DNA of 64,000 nucleotides from Lichenicola sp964247755 (GCA_964247755.1 CAXTVX010000001.1:1-64000), one strand, 5' to 3'; positions 1-9,494 are shown, numbered from the stretch's first letter. A program made the numbers and translations. Notes: generated by a model from the letters alone, not told the origin.

Positions 1-371
1 CCGACATTGGCAGCGCGGGCTTCCGCATCGGACAGGACGCCACGCGGCGTCGACAAAATCGAGACGCCGAGCCCGGCATAGACCCGGGGCAGCTCCTTGA
101 TCTTCGAGTAGACACGCCGTCCCGGCTTGGACACCCGGTGGATCTCCTTGATCACCGGCTCGCCGTCCGCGTACTTCAGCTCGATGCGCAGCTGGGCGAT
201 GCCCGCGCGTATCTCCTCGAGCGTGAAGCCGCGTATGTAGCCCTCGCGACGCAGCGCCTCGAGCACGTTCGCGCGCAGCTTGGACGCCGGCGCCACGCAC
301 GCGGCATGGCGCGAGTGCTGCGCGTTGCGTATGCGGGTGAGCATGTCACCCAGCGGATCAGACATGGACAT
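1..371 (-). CDS. rpsH: 30S ribosomal protein S8 (3' end cut by window edge)
   Basis: S8 binds the central domain of 16S rRNA and, in E. coli, represses its own spc operon. The visible N-terminal 123 residues carry the S8 signature start MSDPLGDMLTRIRNAQ. The family is about 132 residues, so roughly nine C-terminal residues lie beyond position 1. Two in-frame ATGs exist (371 and 365); 371 gives the MSMSDPL start usual in alphaproteobacteria. It follows rpsN by 14 bases in the spc operon order. Confidence 0.96.
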   Translation of the reverse strand, partial: MSMSDPLGDMLTRIRNAQHSRHAACVAPASKLRANVLEALRREGYIRGFTLEEIRAGIAQLRIELKYADGEPVIKEIHRVSKPGRRVYSKIKELPRVYAGLGVSILSTPRGVLSDAEARAANV

Positions 372-385
372 CTAGGTCGTGCTCC

Positions 386-691
386 CTACCAGCTCGACTT
401 GACCATGCCGGGGATCTGCCCGCTGCTCGCCAGGTCGCGCAACGCGATCCGGGACAGGCCGAACTTGCGGTAGTTGGCCCGCGAGCGCCCGCTCACGCGG
501 CACAGCAGCTTCACCCGGACCCGGGAGCCGTTGCGCGGCAGCTCGGCGAGCTTCAGCGACGCCTCAAACCGGTCTTCCACCGGAAGCGTGCGGTCCATGA
601 CGATGTTCTTGAGCGCCGACCGTTTGCCCTTGTCGCGCGTCGCCATGGCGGCACGCTTGGCGTTGCGGTTGACCGATGAAACCTTGGCCAT
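386..691 (-). CDS. rpsN: 30S ribosomal protein S14
   Basis: S14 is part of the 30S head, near the decoding region. The 101-residue product starts MAKVSSVNRNAKR and has the length of the long form. Only one Cys (LLCRVSGR) is visible, so it is the zinc-independent (C-) type. The reading frame is open upstream to 745, but the ATG at 691 gives the standard family length and start. It lies between rplE and rpsH, the normal spc order. Confidence 0.96.
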   Translation of the reverse strand: MAKVSSVNRNAKRAAMATRDKGKRSALKNIVMDRTLPVEDRFEASLKLAELPRNGSRVRVKLLCRVSGRSRANYRKFGLSRIALRDLASSGQIPGMVKSSW

Positions 692-784
692 GCCTTGTCC
701 TAACCCTCCGGAACCTGCCGGGCCCGCCCGACGGTTTTCCAACACAGTTTCAATCGAAGACGGATATGCCGCCGTGCGCCGCGA

Positions 785-1354
785 TCAGGGGGCGAACGGC
801 AGATCGAACGCCTTCAGCAGCGCTTTCGCCTCGGCATCGGTCTTCGCGCTGGTGACGAAGATGATGTCCATGCCGCGGACCTGGTCGACCTTGTCGTAGT
901 TGATCTCCGGGAACACGATCTGTTCCTTGATCCCCATGGCGAAGTTGCCGCGCCCGTCGAAGCCCTTGTTTGCCGCCAGCCCGCGGAAGTCGCGCACGCG
1001 CGGCATCGCGATCGTCACCAGACGGTCCAGGAACTCGTACATCCGCGTCTTGCGCAACGTCACCTTGGTGCCGATCGGCAGGCCCTCCCGGATCTTGAAC
1101 CCGGCGATCGCCTTCTTCGCTATCGTCTTCACCGGCTTCTGCCCGGCGATCAGGGTCAGCTCCGACACCGCGGCGTCGAGCTTCTTCTGGTCGCCCGCTG
1201 CCTCGCCGACACCCATGTTGATGACGATCTTCTCCAGGCGCGGCACCTGCATGACGTTCCTGTAGCCGAACTGCTCGCGCAGCGCGGTCCGCATCTCGTC
1301 GTTGTAGCGCTGCTGCAGCCTCGGCAGGGCGCGCTTCTCCATCGTCTCCGACAT
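785..1354 (-). CDS. rplE: 50S ribosomal protein L5
   Basis: L5 binds 5S rRNA in the central protuberance. The 189-residue product contains the family blocks KIVINMGVGEA, GQKPVKTIAKKAIAGFKIR and MPRVRDFRGL. It is about ten residues longer than the E. coli protein, with the extra residues at the N terminus (MSETMEKRALPRLQQRY). It sits between rplX and rpsN in the spc operon. Confidence 0.97.
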   Translation of the reverse strand: MSETMEKRALPRLQQRYNDEMRTALREQFGYRNVMQVPRLEKIVINMGVGEAAGDQKKLDAAVSELTLIAGQKPVKTIAKKAIAGFKIREGLPIGTKVTLRKTRMYEFLDRLVTIAMPRVRDFRGLAANKGFDGRGNFAMGIKEQIVFPEINYDKVDQVRGMDIIFVTSAKTDAEAKALLKAFDLPFAP

Positions 1355-1368
1355 GATCCGCCTCGCCC

Positions 1369-1689
1369 CTAGCTTTCGATGATCTCGCCGGTCGCCTTGG
1401 CGACGCGGACCTTGTTGCCGTTCTCCAGGATGCGGAACCCGACCTTGGTCGGCTGGCCGCTCTTGGGGTCGATCAGCTTCAGGTTGGACAGGTGCACCGG
1501 CGCCTCGCGCGACACGATCCCGCCCGGCTCGCCCATGCGCGTCGGCTTGGTGTGCCGCTTGGCAATCGCCACGCCACGCACCACCGCCTTGTTCGCCGCC
1601 GGCAGCACAGACAGCACCTCGCCACGGGTTCCCCTGGAGGACCCGGTGATGACGACCACCTGGTCGCCCTTCTTGATCCGGGCCGCCAT
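1369..1689 (-). CDS. rplX: 50S ribosomal protein L24
   Basis: L24 is an assembly initiator of the 50S subunit. The 106-residue product has the KOW motif near the N terminus (KKGDQVVVITGSSRGTRGEV) followed by GVAIAKRHTKP. An in-frame GTG directly precedes the ATG, but the ATG at 1689 overlaps the rplN stop by one base (TGATG), which points to translational coupling and decides the start. Confidence 0.96.
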   Translation of the reverse strand: MAARIKKGDQVVVITGSSRGTRGEVLSVLPAANKAVVRGVAIAKRHTKPTRMGEPGGIVSREAPVHLSNLKLIDPKSGQPTKVGFRILENGNKVRVAKATGEIIES

Positions 1690-2057
1690 CACAGCACCTC
1701 CGGCGCCAGCGAGATGATCTTCATGAACTTGCGCGCACGCAGTTCACGCACCACCGGCCCGAAGATGCGGGTGCCGATCGGCTCCTGCTGCTTGTTGATC
1801 AGCACCGCCGCGTTGCGGTCGAAGCGGATCGCGCTGCCGTCGGCACGGCGTACCGGGAACGAGGTACGCACGATCACCGCTTGGTGTACGTCGCCCTTCT
1901 TCACCTTGCCGCGTGGGATCGCCTCCTTGATGGAGACGACGATCACGTCGCCGACCGAGGCGGTCTTCCGCTTGGAGCCGCCCAGCACCTTGATGCACTG
2001 CACCCGACGCGCACCGCTGTTGTCGGCGACGTCCAGGTTGGTCTCGGGATGGATCAT
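1689..2057 (-). CDS. rplN: 50S ribosomal protein L14
   Basis: L14 sits at the 30S-50S interface and forms bridge B8. The 122-residue protein is the exact family length and holds the conserved N-terminal MIHPETNLDVADNSGARR and the C-terminal FGPVVRELR. It is the first gene of the classical spc operon, 15 bases after rpsQ. Its stop codon overlaps the start of rplX. Confidence 0.97.
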   Translation of the reverse strand: MIHPETNLDVADNSGARRVQCIKVLGGSKRKTASVGDVIVVSIKEAIPRGKVKKGDVHQAVIVRTSFPVRRADGSAIRFDRNAAVLINKQQEPIGTRIFGPVVRELRARKFMKIISLAPEVL

Positions 2058-2072
2058 TGGTTCCTAGCCCCT

Positions 2073-2411
2073 TCAGGCCGTCGCGGCGTCGGCGGTCGCG
2101 GGTGCGCTCGCCGGCGTACCGACAACCGGCGTGCCTTCGAACGACGCGCCGGCCTGCGCCGCCTCGTCGAGCGGCGTGCCGTTACGCGTCAGGACGGTCC
2201 ACGCCTTGCGCTTGCTGATCGGCGGGCACTCGATGATCCGCACCGTGTCGCCAACCTTACACTGGTTGGCCTCGTCGTGCGCCGCATACTTCTTCGAACG
2301 ACGGATGAACTTCTTGTAGAGCGGGTGGATCACGCGACGATCGACCAGGACCGTCACGGTCTTGTCCATCTTGTCGCTGGTCACCCGCCCGGTGAGGACG
2401 CGCCTTGGCAT
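2073..2411 (-). CDS. rpsQ: 30S ribosomal protein S17 with Ala/Pro-rich tail
   Basis: S17 is a primary 16S rRNA binding protein with an OB fold. The first ~80 residues are canonical (LTGRVTSDKMDKTVTVLVDR, KKFIRRSKKYAAHDE, GDTVRIIECPPISKRK). A further ~30-residue low-complexity tail rich in Ala, Thr and Pro follows, making 112 residues against about 84 in E. coli. The tail is probably disordered. It is the last gene of the S10 block, before rplN. Confidence 0.96.
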   Translation of the reverse strand: MPRRVLTGRVTSDKMDKTVTVLVDRRVIHPLYKKFIRRSKKYAAHDEANQCKVGDTVRIIECPPISKRKAWTVLTRNGTPLDEAAQAGASFEGTPVVGTPASAPATADAATA

Positions 2412-2423
2412 CGCCCGGACTCC

Positions 2424-2651
2424 TTAACGCTTGGCCACGGCAGGCGCCGCAACCTTCTTGTTCAGGTGCTGCACGGTCTTGAGGCGCGCGATCTCGCGAC
2501 GCACCTCGCGAACCCGGCTCGCTCCTTCGGTCTGTCCCACCGCACGCTGGAAGCGCAGGTTGAACTGCTCCTTCTTGAGGTCGAGCAACAGGGTGCCGAG
2601 CTCGTCCTCCGTCTTCGCCCGCAGCTCGGACGGCTTGGTCGCCTTCGCCAT
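2424..2651 (-). CDS. rpmC: 50S ribosomal protein L29
   Basis: L29 is a helical protein at the polypeptide exit site, near where trigger factor and SRP dock. The 75-residue product shows the family core KPSELRAKTEDEL, LLDLKKEQFNLRFQRA and VREVRREIARLKT. The short C-terminal tail (KKVAAPAVAKR) is lineage-variable. It begins one base after the rplP stop. Confidence 0.96.
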   Translation of the reverse strand: MAKATKPSELRAKTEDELGTLLLDLKKEQFNLRFQRAVGQTEGASRVREVRREIARLKTVQHLNKKVAAPAVAKR

Positions 2652-2652
2652 C

Positions 2653-3069
2653 TCAGGCCTCCCCGATCCGCGTCACGAACTTGGTCTTGATCGGCAGCTT
2701 CGCCGCGCCAAGGGACAACGCCTCCTTGGCGATCTCCGGCGGCACCCCGTCGATCTCGAACATGATGCGGCCCGGCTTCACCCGCGCCACCCAGAACTCC
2801 GGCGATCCCTTGCCAGAACCCATGCGGACCTCGGCCGGCTTGGTCGAGACCGGAACGTCCGGGAAGATACGGATCCAGACGCGGCCTGCACGCTTCATCG
2901 CACGGGTGATCGCGCGACGCGACGCTTCGATCTGCCGCGCGGTCACCCGCTCCGGCTCTAGCGCCTTGAGGCCGAACGCGCCGAAGTTCAGCACGGTGCC
3001 GCCCTTCGCCAAGCCATGGATGCGGCCCTTGTGGGCCTTGCGGTACTTCGTCCGCTTCGGGGAAAGCAT
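2653..3069 (-). CDS. rplP: 50S ribosomal protein L16
   Basis: L16 organises the A-site and peptidyl transferase region of 23S rRNA. The 138-residue product starts MLSPKRTKYRKAHKGR and contains the invariant blocks WIRIFPDVPVSTKPAEVRMG and KGSPEFWVARVKPGRI. It is colinear with rpsC and rpmC. Confidence 0.97.
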   Translation of the reverse strand: MLSPKRTKYRKAHKGRIHGLAKGGTVLNFGAFGLKALEPERVTARQIEASRRAITRAMKRAGRVWIRIFPDVPVSTKPAEVRMGSGKGSPEFWVARVKPGRIMFEIDGVPPEIAKEALSLGAAKLPIKTKFVTRIGEA

Positions 3070-3095
3070 GATGGTCTACCTTTAAGCGGTCGGTA

Positions 3096-3773
3096 TCAGC
3101 GCTGCGGCGCCTGCTCGGCGGCGCGACGATCCTGGCTCAGCGGGTCATGCGCCAGGATCTCGCCCTTGAAGATCCAGACCTTCACGCCGCAGGTGCCATA
3201 GGTGGTCTTGGCGGTTGCCACGCCGTAGTCGATGTCGGCGCGAAGCGTGTGCAGTGGCACCCGTCCCTCGCGATACCATTCGACCCGGGCGATCTCGGCC
3301 CCGCCGAGACGTCCGCCGCAGTTGATCCGGATCCCCTGGGCGCCGAGACGCATCGCCGACTGCACCGACCGCTTCATCGCGCGGCGGAAGGCGACACGAC
3401 GCTCCAGCTGCTGGGCGATGTTCTCCGCTACCAGCTGCGCGTCGATCTCCGGCTTGCGTATCTCGACGATGTTCAGTGCCACATCCGACTTCGCCATGCG
3501 CGCGAGATCCTTGCGCAGCACGTCGATGTCCTGGCCCTTCTTGCCGATCACCACGCCGGGACGCGCCGCGTAGATCGTCACGCGCGGCTTCTTGGCCGGA
3601 CGCTCGATCACCACGCGCGACACGCCGGCACCAGACAGCTTCCGGCGCAGGTAGGAGCGCAGCTTCAGGTCGTCGTGCAACAGCTTGGAATAGTCGGCGC
3701 CGGCATACCAGCGGCTGTCCCAGGTGCGGTTGATGCCGAGCCGGAGCCCGATCGGATTGACCTTGTGACCCAT
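3096..3773 (-). CDS. rpsC: 30S ribosomal protein S3
   Basis: S3 forms part of the mRNA entry tunnel and helicase. The 225-residue protein opens MGHKVNPIGLRLGINRTWDS. It has the KH-type domain loop GVVIGKKGQDID near residues 70-85 and the C-terminal SIGNATURE-type stretch KTTYGTCGVKVWIFKGEI. It starts three bases after the rplV stop. Confidence 0.97.
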   Translation of the reverse strand: MGHKVNPIGLRLGINRTWDSRWYAGADYSKLLHDDLKLRSYLRRKLSGAGVSRVVIERPAKKPRVTIYAARPGVVIGKKGQDIDVLRKDLARMAKSDVALNIVEIRKPEIDAQLVAENIAQQLERRVAFRRAMKRSVQSAMRLGAQGIRINCGGRLGGAEIARVEWYREGRVPLHTLRADIDYGVATAKTTYGTCGVKVWIFKGEILAHDPLSQDRRAAEQAPQR

Positions 3774-3776
3774 AGA

Positions 3777-4217
3777 TCAGGCCGCCTTCTGCTCGGTGTT
3801 GCCGCCGTCACGGGGACGCCGGGGCGCACGGGCGGGCTTCTCCTCCGCCGCCTTCTCCGCCACCACGATCTTGAGGTGGCTGAAGAACTTCTCGATCTGC
3901 GCCGACCGGCCGCGGCCGCGCGCATGGAACCGCCGCATTACCATCGCCTTGCCGACCTCGGCATGGGTAACGATGAGCTGGTCGACATCGAGCTGGTGGT
4001 TGTTCTCGGCGTTGGCGATGGCGCTCTCCAGCGTCTTGCGCACGGCAAGCGCGATGCGCCGCTTGCTGAAGGTCAGCGTCGCCACCGCCTTCGACACCGG
4101 CTGGTTGCGGATCAGCCCCGCCACCAGGTTCAGCTTGCGTGGGCTGACACGGATGTTGCGGGTGATCGCCTGCGCCTCGGTTTCGCCGAGGGCGCGCGGC
4201 GCCTTGGGCTTGCTCAT
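3777..4217 (-). CDS. rplV: 50S ribosomal protein L22 with basic tail
   Basis: L22 lines the exit tunnel and contacts all 23S domains. The core matches the family: NIRVSPRKLNLVAGLIR, the tunnel-loop region, and RRFHARGRGRSAQIEK. At 146 residues it exceeds the usual 110-126 because of a C-terminal Ala/Pro/Arg-rich extension of about 25 residues (PARAPRRPRDGG). The ATG overlaps the rpsS stop by four bases (ATGA), implying coupled translation. Confidence 0.96.
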   Translation of the reverse strand: MSKPKAPRALGETEAQAITRNIRVSPRKLNLVAGLIRNQPVSKAVATLTFSKRRIALAVRKTLESAIANAENNHQLDVDQLIVTHAEVGKAMVMRRFHARGRGRSAQIEKFFSHLKIVVAEKAAEEKPARAPRRPRDGGNTEQKAA

Positions 4218-4492
4218 CCCCGCCTCGCCTTCTTGTCGGAGGAGTGGCCGGTGAAGGTGCGGGTAGGCGAGAACTCGCCGAACTTATGCCCGACCATGTT
4301 CTCGTTGACCTGCACCGGCAGGAACTTGTGGCCGTTGTAGACGCCGAACGTCAGCCCGACGAACTGCGGCAGGATCGTCGAGCGGCGCGACCAGATCTTG
4401 ATCACCTCGTTGCGACCCGACGAGCGCGAGGCCTCGGCCTTGTTCAGCAGATACCCGTCCACGAACGGGCCCTTCCAGACGGAACGTGCCAT
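4214..4492 (-). CDS. rpsS: 30S ribosomal protein S19
   Basis: S19 pairs with S13 in the 30S head and contacts L5. The 92-residue product is the exact family size, starting MARSVWKGPFVDGYLL with the signature NGHKFLPVQVNENMVGHKFG. The frame is open to 4777, but the ATG at 4492 gives the canonical start. It overlaps rplV by four bases. Confidence 0.97.
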   Translation of the reverse strand: MARSVWKGPFVDGYLLNKAEASRSSGRNEVIKIWSRRSTILPQFVGLTFGVYNGHKFLPVQVNENMVGHKFGEFSPTRTFTGHSSDKKARRG

Positions 4493-4506
4493 TTCTCTGT
4501 TGCCCC

Positions 4507-5337
4507 TTACTTGCCGGTCTTGCGGCGACGGATGATCAGGCTGTCGGTGCGCTTGTTGACGCGCGTCTTGTAGCCCTTGGTCGGCTTGCCCCACGGCGTG
4601 ACCGGATGACGGCCGCCGGAAGTGCGGCCCTCGCCGCCGCCGTGCGGATGGTCGACCGGGTTCATCACCACGCCCCGGTTGTGCGGACGGCGACCCATCC
4701 AGCGTGCGCGACCAGCCTTGCCGATGCTCTGGTTCATGTTGTCGGGGTTCGACACCGCGCCGACCGTCGCCATGCACTCGCCGCGCACCACCCGTAGCTC
4801 GCCGGACTGCAGCTTGACCTGCGCGTAGCCGCTGTCCTTGCCAACCAGCTGCGCATAGGTGCCGGCCGAGCGAGCGACCTTGCCGCCGGCACCCTGCTTC
4901 AGCTCGATGTTGTGCACGATGGTGCCGACCGGGATTGCCGCCAGCGGCATCGCGTTGCCCGGCTTGATGTCGACCCGCGCCCCTGCCACCACCTGGTCAC
5001 CCGCCCTAATGCGCTGCGGCGCCAGGATGTAGGCCAGCTCGCCGTCGGCATACTTCACCAACGCGATGAACGCGGTACGGTTCGGATCGTACTCCAGCCG
5101 CTCCACCGTGCCGACCACGTCGAACTTGCGCCGCTTGAAGTCGACGTAACGGTAGGTCTTCTTGTGCCCGCCGCCACGGAAGAACGAGGTGGTCCGGCCG
5201 TGGTTGTTGCGACCGCCGGTGCGGTGCTTGCCCTCGGTGAGGGTCTTGACCGGCACGCCCTTCCACAGCTCGCGGCGGTCGATCAGGACCGTGCCGCGGA
5301 GAGACGCCGTGACCGGCTTGAAATGCTTTAACGCCAT
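4507..5337 (-). CDS. rplB: 50S ribosomal protein L2
   Basis: L2 is required for subunit association and peptidyl transferase activity. The 276-residue product has the family start MALKHFKPVTASLRG, the RNA-binding OB and SH3 region, and the near-catalytic C-terminal block MNPVDHPHGGGEGR containing the essential His. It lies between rplW and rpsS in standard S10 operon order. Confidence 0.97.
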   Translation of the reverse strand: MALKHFKPVTASLRGTVLIDRRELWKGVPVKTLTEGKHRTGGRNNHGRTTSFFRGGGHKKTYRYVDFKRRKFDVVGTVERLEYDPNRTAFIALVKYADGELAYILAPQRIRAGDQVVAGARVDIKPGNAMPLAAIPVGTIVHNIELKQGAGGKVARSAGTYAQLVGKDSGYAQVKLQSGELRVVRGECMATVGAVSNPDNMNQSIGKAGRARWMGRRPHNRGVVMNPVDHPHGGGEGRTSGGRHPVTPWGKPTKGYKTRVNKRTDSLIIRRRKTGK

Positions 5338-5353
5338 CGAATCCTACCCCGCG

Positions 5354-5689
5354 TCAGGCGAGCCGCGCGGACAGGTCGATCGACTGACCTTCCGCGAGCT
5401 GCACATACGCCTTCTTCACGTCTGACCGGACGCCAGGACGGCCACGGAAGCGCTTGGTCTTGCCCTTCTGCACCAGCGTATTCACGCCCAGCACCTTGAC
5501 CCCGAACAGCCCTTCGACGGCCGCCTTGATCTGCAGCTTGTTGGCGTCGATCGCCACCCGGAACACCACCTGGTTCCTTTCCGACAGCGCCGTCGCCTTC
5601 TCGGTGATCACCGGGGCACGCACGACGTCGTACATCGCCTCGCGCGACATGCGCTCCGCCTGCCGGCGCAGACCCAGGATGTCGGTCAT
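5354..5689 (-). CDS. rplW: 50S ribosomal protein L23
   Basis: L23 is the main docking site for trigger factor and SRP at the tunnel exit. The 111-residue protein contains VVRAPVITEKATAL, NKLQIKAAVEGLFGVKV and KRFRGRPGVRSDVKKAYV. A short N-terminal extension (MTDILGLRRQAERM) precedes the usual start and overlaps the rplD stop by four bases, supporting the ATG at 5689; a later Met would also fit the family length. Confidence 0.94.
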   Translation of the reverse strand: MTDILGLRRQAERMSREAMYDVVRAPVITEKATALSERNQVVFRVAIDANKLQIKAAVEGLFGVKVLGVNTLVQKGKTKRFRGRPGVRSDVKKAYVQLAEGQSIDLSARLA

Positions 5690-6300
5690 GCCAGGCGCTC
5701 CTTCAGTCCCTCGACGCCGGCACGCGTGATTGCCAGCACCTCGTGGTTGAGGATGTCATAGACGTTGGCGCCAACGGAGGGCAGAACGTCGATCTTCGGA
5801 ATGTTGCGGGCCGCGCGCAGGAAGCCCTCGTCTACCGTGCCGTCCACGATCAGCGCCGAGGTCCAGCCGAGCACCTTCAGCTTCGCTGCCAGTTCCGCGG
5901 TGCGGACCAGGCCGGTCGCCTCCTCCAGCACCACCAGCTTGCCGTCCGCCAGCTTTTGCGACAGCGCCGAGATCAGGCCGAGACGCCGCACCTTCTTGGG
6001 CAGGTCGAACCCATGGCTGCGCACCACCGGTCCGTGCACGGCTCCACCGGTGCGGAACTGCGGCGCGCGCAGCGAACCCTGACGGGCATTGCCGGTGCCC
6101 TTCTGCTTGTATGGCTTGCGGGTGGTGCCCGACACCTCGCCCATGCCCTTCACCTTGTGGGTGCCGGCACGACGCTTGGCGAGCTGCCACTGCACCACGC
6201 GCGCCATGATGTCGGCACGCGGGGTGGTCGCAAAGATCTCGTCCGGCAGGCTGGCGGAACCCGCGCTGCCGTTGTCGAGGGTCCTGATGTCGACGTCCAT
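5686..6300 (-). CDS. rplD: 50S ribosomal protein L4
   Basis: L4 reaches into the exit tunnel and, in E. coli, autoregulates the S10 operon. The 204-residue product has the tunnel-loop region TRKPYKQKGTGNARQGSLR and the downstream RSHGFDLPKKVRRLGL block. It lies 11 bases after the rplC stop and overlaps rplW by four bases. Confidence 0.97.
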   Translation of the reverse strand: MDVDIRTLDNGSAGSASLPDEIFATTPRADIMARVVQWQLAKRRAGTHKVKGMGEVSGTTRKPYKQKGTGNARQGSLRAPQFRTGGAVHGPVVRSHGFDLPKKVRRLGLISALSQKLADGKLVVLEEATGLVRTAELAAKLKVLGWTSALIVDGTVDEGFLRAARNIPKIDVLPSVGANVYDILNHEVLAITRAGVEGLKERLA

Positions 6301-6311
6301 CGTTCTCTTCC

Positions 6312-6992
6312 TCAGCCGACGGCCACGAGGGCTGCCGGATACGGCGCATCCGCGTGCCGCGTCTTCTTGACCGCATCGCGCACCAGCACGAAGTCGTTCT
6401 TCGCACCCGGGATCGCGCCGCGGATCATCAGCAGGTTCTTCTCGACATCCACCAGCGCCACCTCGAGGTTCAGGGTGGTGACGCGCTCATGGCCGAGATG
6501 ACCCGGCATCTTCTTGTTCTTGAAGGTGCGTCCCGGATCCTGCCGGTTGCCGGTCGAGCCGAGCGAACGGTGGCTGACTGACACCCCGTGCGAGGCTTCC
6601 AGGCCACGGAAGTTCCAGCGCTTCATGCCGCCGGCAAAGCCCTTGCCCTTGCTGGTCCCGGTCACGTCCACCTTCTGCCCGACCACGAAATGTGCGGCGG
6701 ACAACGTGGCGCCGGCCTCCAGAAGCGCGTCCTCGGACACGCGGAACTCCACCAGCTTGCGCTTGGGCTCCACCTTCACCCGGGCGAAGTGGCCACGGTT
6801 CGGCTTGGACACGTTCTTCACCTTGGGCGTGCCGATGCCGAGCTGCACGGCGGTATAGCCGTCGCGCTCGACCGTGCGCGCGTCCACCACCTGCACCGCG
6901 TCGAGATGCAGCACGGTAACCGGCACGTGTGTGCCGTCGTCCTTGAAGATCCGGGACATGCCCAGCTTGGTCGCGATCAATCCGGTTCGCAT
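6312..6992 (-). CDS. rplC: 50S ribosomal protein L3
   Basis: L3 is one of the earliest 50S assembly proteins and reaches the peptidyl transferase centre. The 226-residue product begins MRTGLIATKLGMSRIF and contains TGTSKGKGFAGGMKRWNF and GNRQDPGRTFKNKKMPGH, which holds the Gln methylated by PrmB in E. coli. It follows rpsJ by 13 bases. Confidence 0.97.
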   Translation of the reverse strand: MRTGLIATKLGMSRIFKDDGTHVPVTVLHLDAVQVVDARTVERDGYTAVQLGIGTPKVKNVSKPNRGHFARVKVEPKRKLVEFRVSEDALLEAGATLSAAHFVVGQKVDVTGTSKGKGFAGGMKRWNFRGLEASHGVSVSHRSLGSTGNRQDPGRTFKNKKMPGHLGHERVTTLNLEVALVDVEKNLLMIRGAIPGAKNDFVLVRDAVKKTRHADAPYPAALVAVG

Positions 6993-7005
6993 TGCTCGGG
7001 GCCCC

Positions 7006-7314
7006 TTACAGCTTGATCTCGACGTCCACGCCGGCGGCGAGGTCGAGCTTCATGAGGGCGTCCACGGTCTGCGGCGTCGGCTCCACGATGTCGAGCAGGC
7101 GGCGATGGGTCCGGATCTCGAACTGCTCGCGGCTCTTCTTGTCCACGTGCGGCGACCGGTTGACGGTGAACTTCTCGATATGCGTCGGCAGCGGGATCGG
7201 ACCCCGAACCCGCGCACCCGTACGCTTCGCCGTGTTCACGATCTCCTTCGTGCTGTTGTCCAGCACGCGGTGATCGTACGCCTTCAGGCGAATGCGGATG
7301 TTCTGGTTGTCCAT
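7006..7314 (-). CDS. rpsJ: 30S ribosomal protein S10 / NusE
   Basis: S10 belongs to the 30S head and doubles as NusE in transcription antitermination with NusB. The 102-residue product is the canonical length, with QNIRIRLKAYDHRVLDNS and GPIPLPTHIEKFTVNRSPHV. It is the first gene of the S10 block and lies only 45 bases after tuf, so it may be co-transcribed from the str promoter. Confidence 0.97.
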   Translation of the reverse strand: MDNQNIRIRLKAYDHRVLDNSTKEIVNTAKRTGARVRGPIPLPTHIEKFTVNRSPHVDKKSREQFEIRTHRRLLDIVEPTPQTVDALMKLDLAAGVDVEIKL

Positions 7315-7359
7315 GGTAACTCAGTCCAACTTCGGTTCGGGGCCGCCTCGTGTTCGTCG

Positions 7360-8550
<1,191 letters not shown>

Positions 8551-8633
8551 CGTTCGTCTCCGTTAACCCACCGCCCCTGCTCATCGCGGGCTGCCGGTCG
8601 GGTTGGAAGGGGTCTGGGTACTGCGAGCCTTGC

Positions 8634-9110
8634 CTACCAGCGGTAGTGGCTGAAGGCCTTGTTGGCTTCCGCCATCCGGTGCGTGTCTTCGCGCTTCTTC
8701 ACTGCCGAACCGCGGTTGTTCACCGCGTCGAGCAGCTCGTTCGACAACCGGTCCTGCATCGTGTGCTCGCCGCGCTTGCGCGAGCTGTCGATCAGCCAGC
8801 GGATCGCCAGAGCCTGCCTGCGCTCCGTGCGGACCTCGACCGGCACCTGGTAGGTGGCGCCGCCGACGCGACGCGAGCGCACCTCGACGGCCGGCTTCAC
8901 GTTGTCCAGCGCCTCGTGGAACATGCGCACCGGATCGGCTGCGGACCCGCCACGACGGCGCATAGACTCCAGCGCACCATAGACGATGCTCTCGGCGGTG
9001 GACTTCTTGCCGTCGTACATCAGCGCGTTCATGAAACGCGTGATGACGACGTCACCGAACTTCGGATCGGGAAGGATATCGCGCTTCACAGCGCGGCGGC
9101 GGCGGCTCAT
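8634..9110 (-). CDS. rpsG: 30S ribosomal protein S7
   Basis: S7 nucleates assembly of the 30S head and contacts E-site tRNA and mRNA. The 158-residue product starts MSRRRRAVKRDILPDPKFGD and contains RRVGGATYQVPVEV and RLSNELLDAVNNRG. It is 12 bases after rpsL. In E. coli S7 represses the str operon translationally at the rpsL-rpsG junction. Confidence 0.97.
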   Translation of the reverse strand: MSRRRRAVKRDILPDPKFGDVVITRFMNALMYDGKKSTAESIVYGALESMRRRGGSAADPVRMFHEALDNVKPAVEVRSRRVGGATYQVPVEVRTERRQALAIRWLIDSSRKRGEHTMQDRLSNELLDAVNNRGSAVKKREDTHRMAEANKAFSHYRW

Positions 9111-9122
9111 GCCTTATGCTCC

Positions 9123-9494
9123 TTACTTCGGCCGCTTGGCGCCGTAGAGCGACCGGCGCTTGCGGCGCTTGGCGATGCCCTGGGTGTCCAGCACGCCGCG
9201 CAGGATGTGGTAGCGCACGCCGGGAAGGTCCTTCACACGACCGCCTCGGATCAACACCACAGAGTGCTCCTGCAGGTTGTGGCCCTCGCCAGGAATATAG
9301 CTGACCACCTCGAAGCCGTTGGTCAGGCGCACCTTGGCCACCTTGCGCAGCGCCGAGTTCGGCTTCTTCGGCGTGGTCGTATAAACACGGGTGCAGACGC
9401 CGCGCTTCTGCGGGCAACCCTGCAGGGCCGGAACCTTGTTGCGCTTGGGCGCGGGCTCGCGTCCCTTGGCGATCAGCTGGTTGATGGTCGGCAT
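9123..9494 (-). CDS. rpsL: 30S ribosomal protein S12
   Basis: S12 monitors codon-anticodon pairing in the decoding centre. The 123-residue product starts MPTINQLIAKGREP. Lys43 (in TTPKKPNS) and Lys88 (in GRVKDLPG) are the unmutated residues associated with streptomycin sensitivity. The frame is open upstream to 9638, but the ATG at 9494 gives the exact family start and length. It is the first gene of the str block, about 220 bases downstream of a good sigma70-like promoter. Confidence 0.97.
   Translation of the reverse strand: MPTINQLIAKGREPAPKRNKVPALQGCPQKRGVCTRVYTTTPKKPNSALRKVAKVRLTNGFEVVSYIPGEGHNLQEHSVVLIRGGRVKDLPGVRYHILRGVLDTQGIAKRRKRRSLYGAKRPK

Noticed and set aside
4643..4797. Plus-strand open frames antisense to ribosomal genes
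   Set aside because: All overlap conserved ribosomal genes on the other strand and show no homologous motifs.
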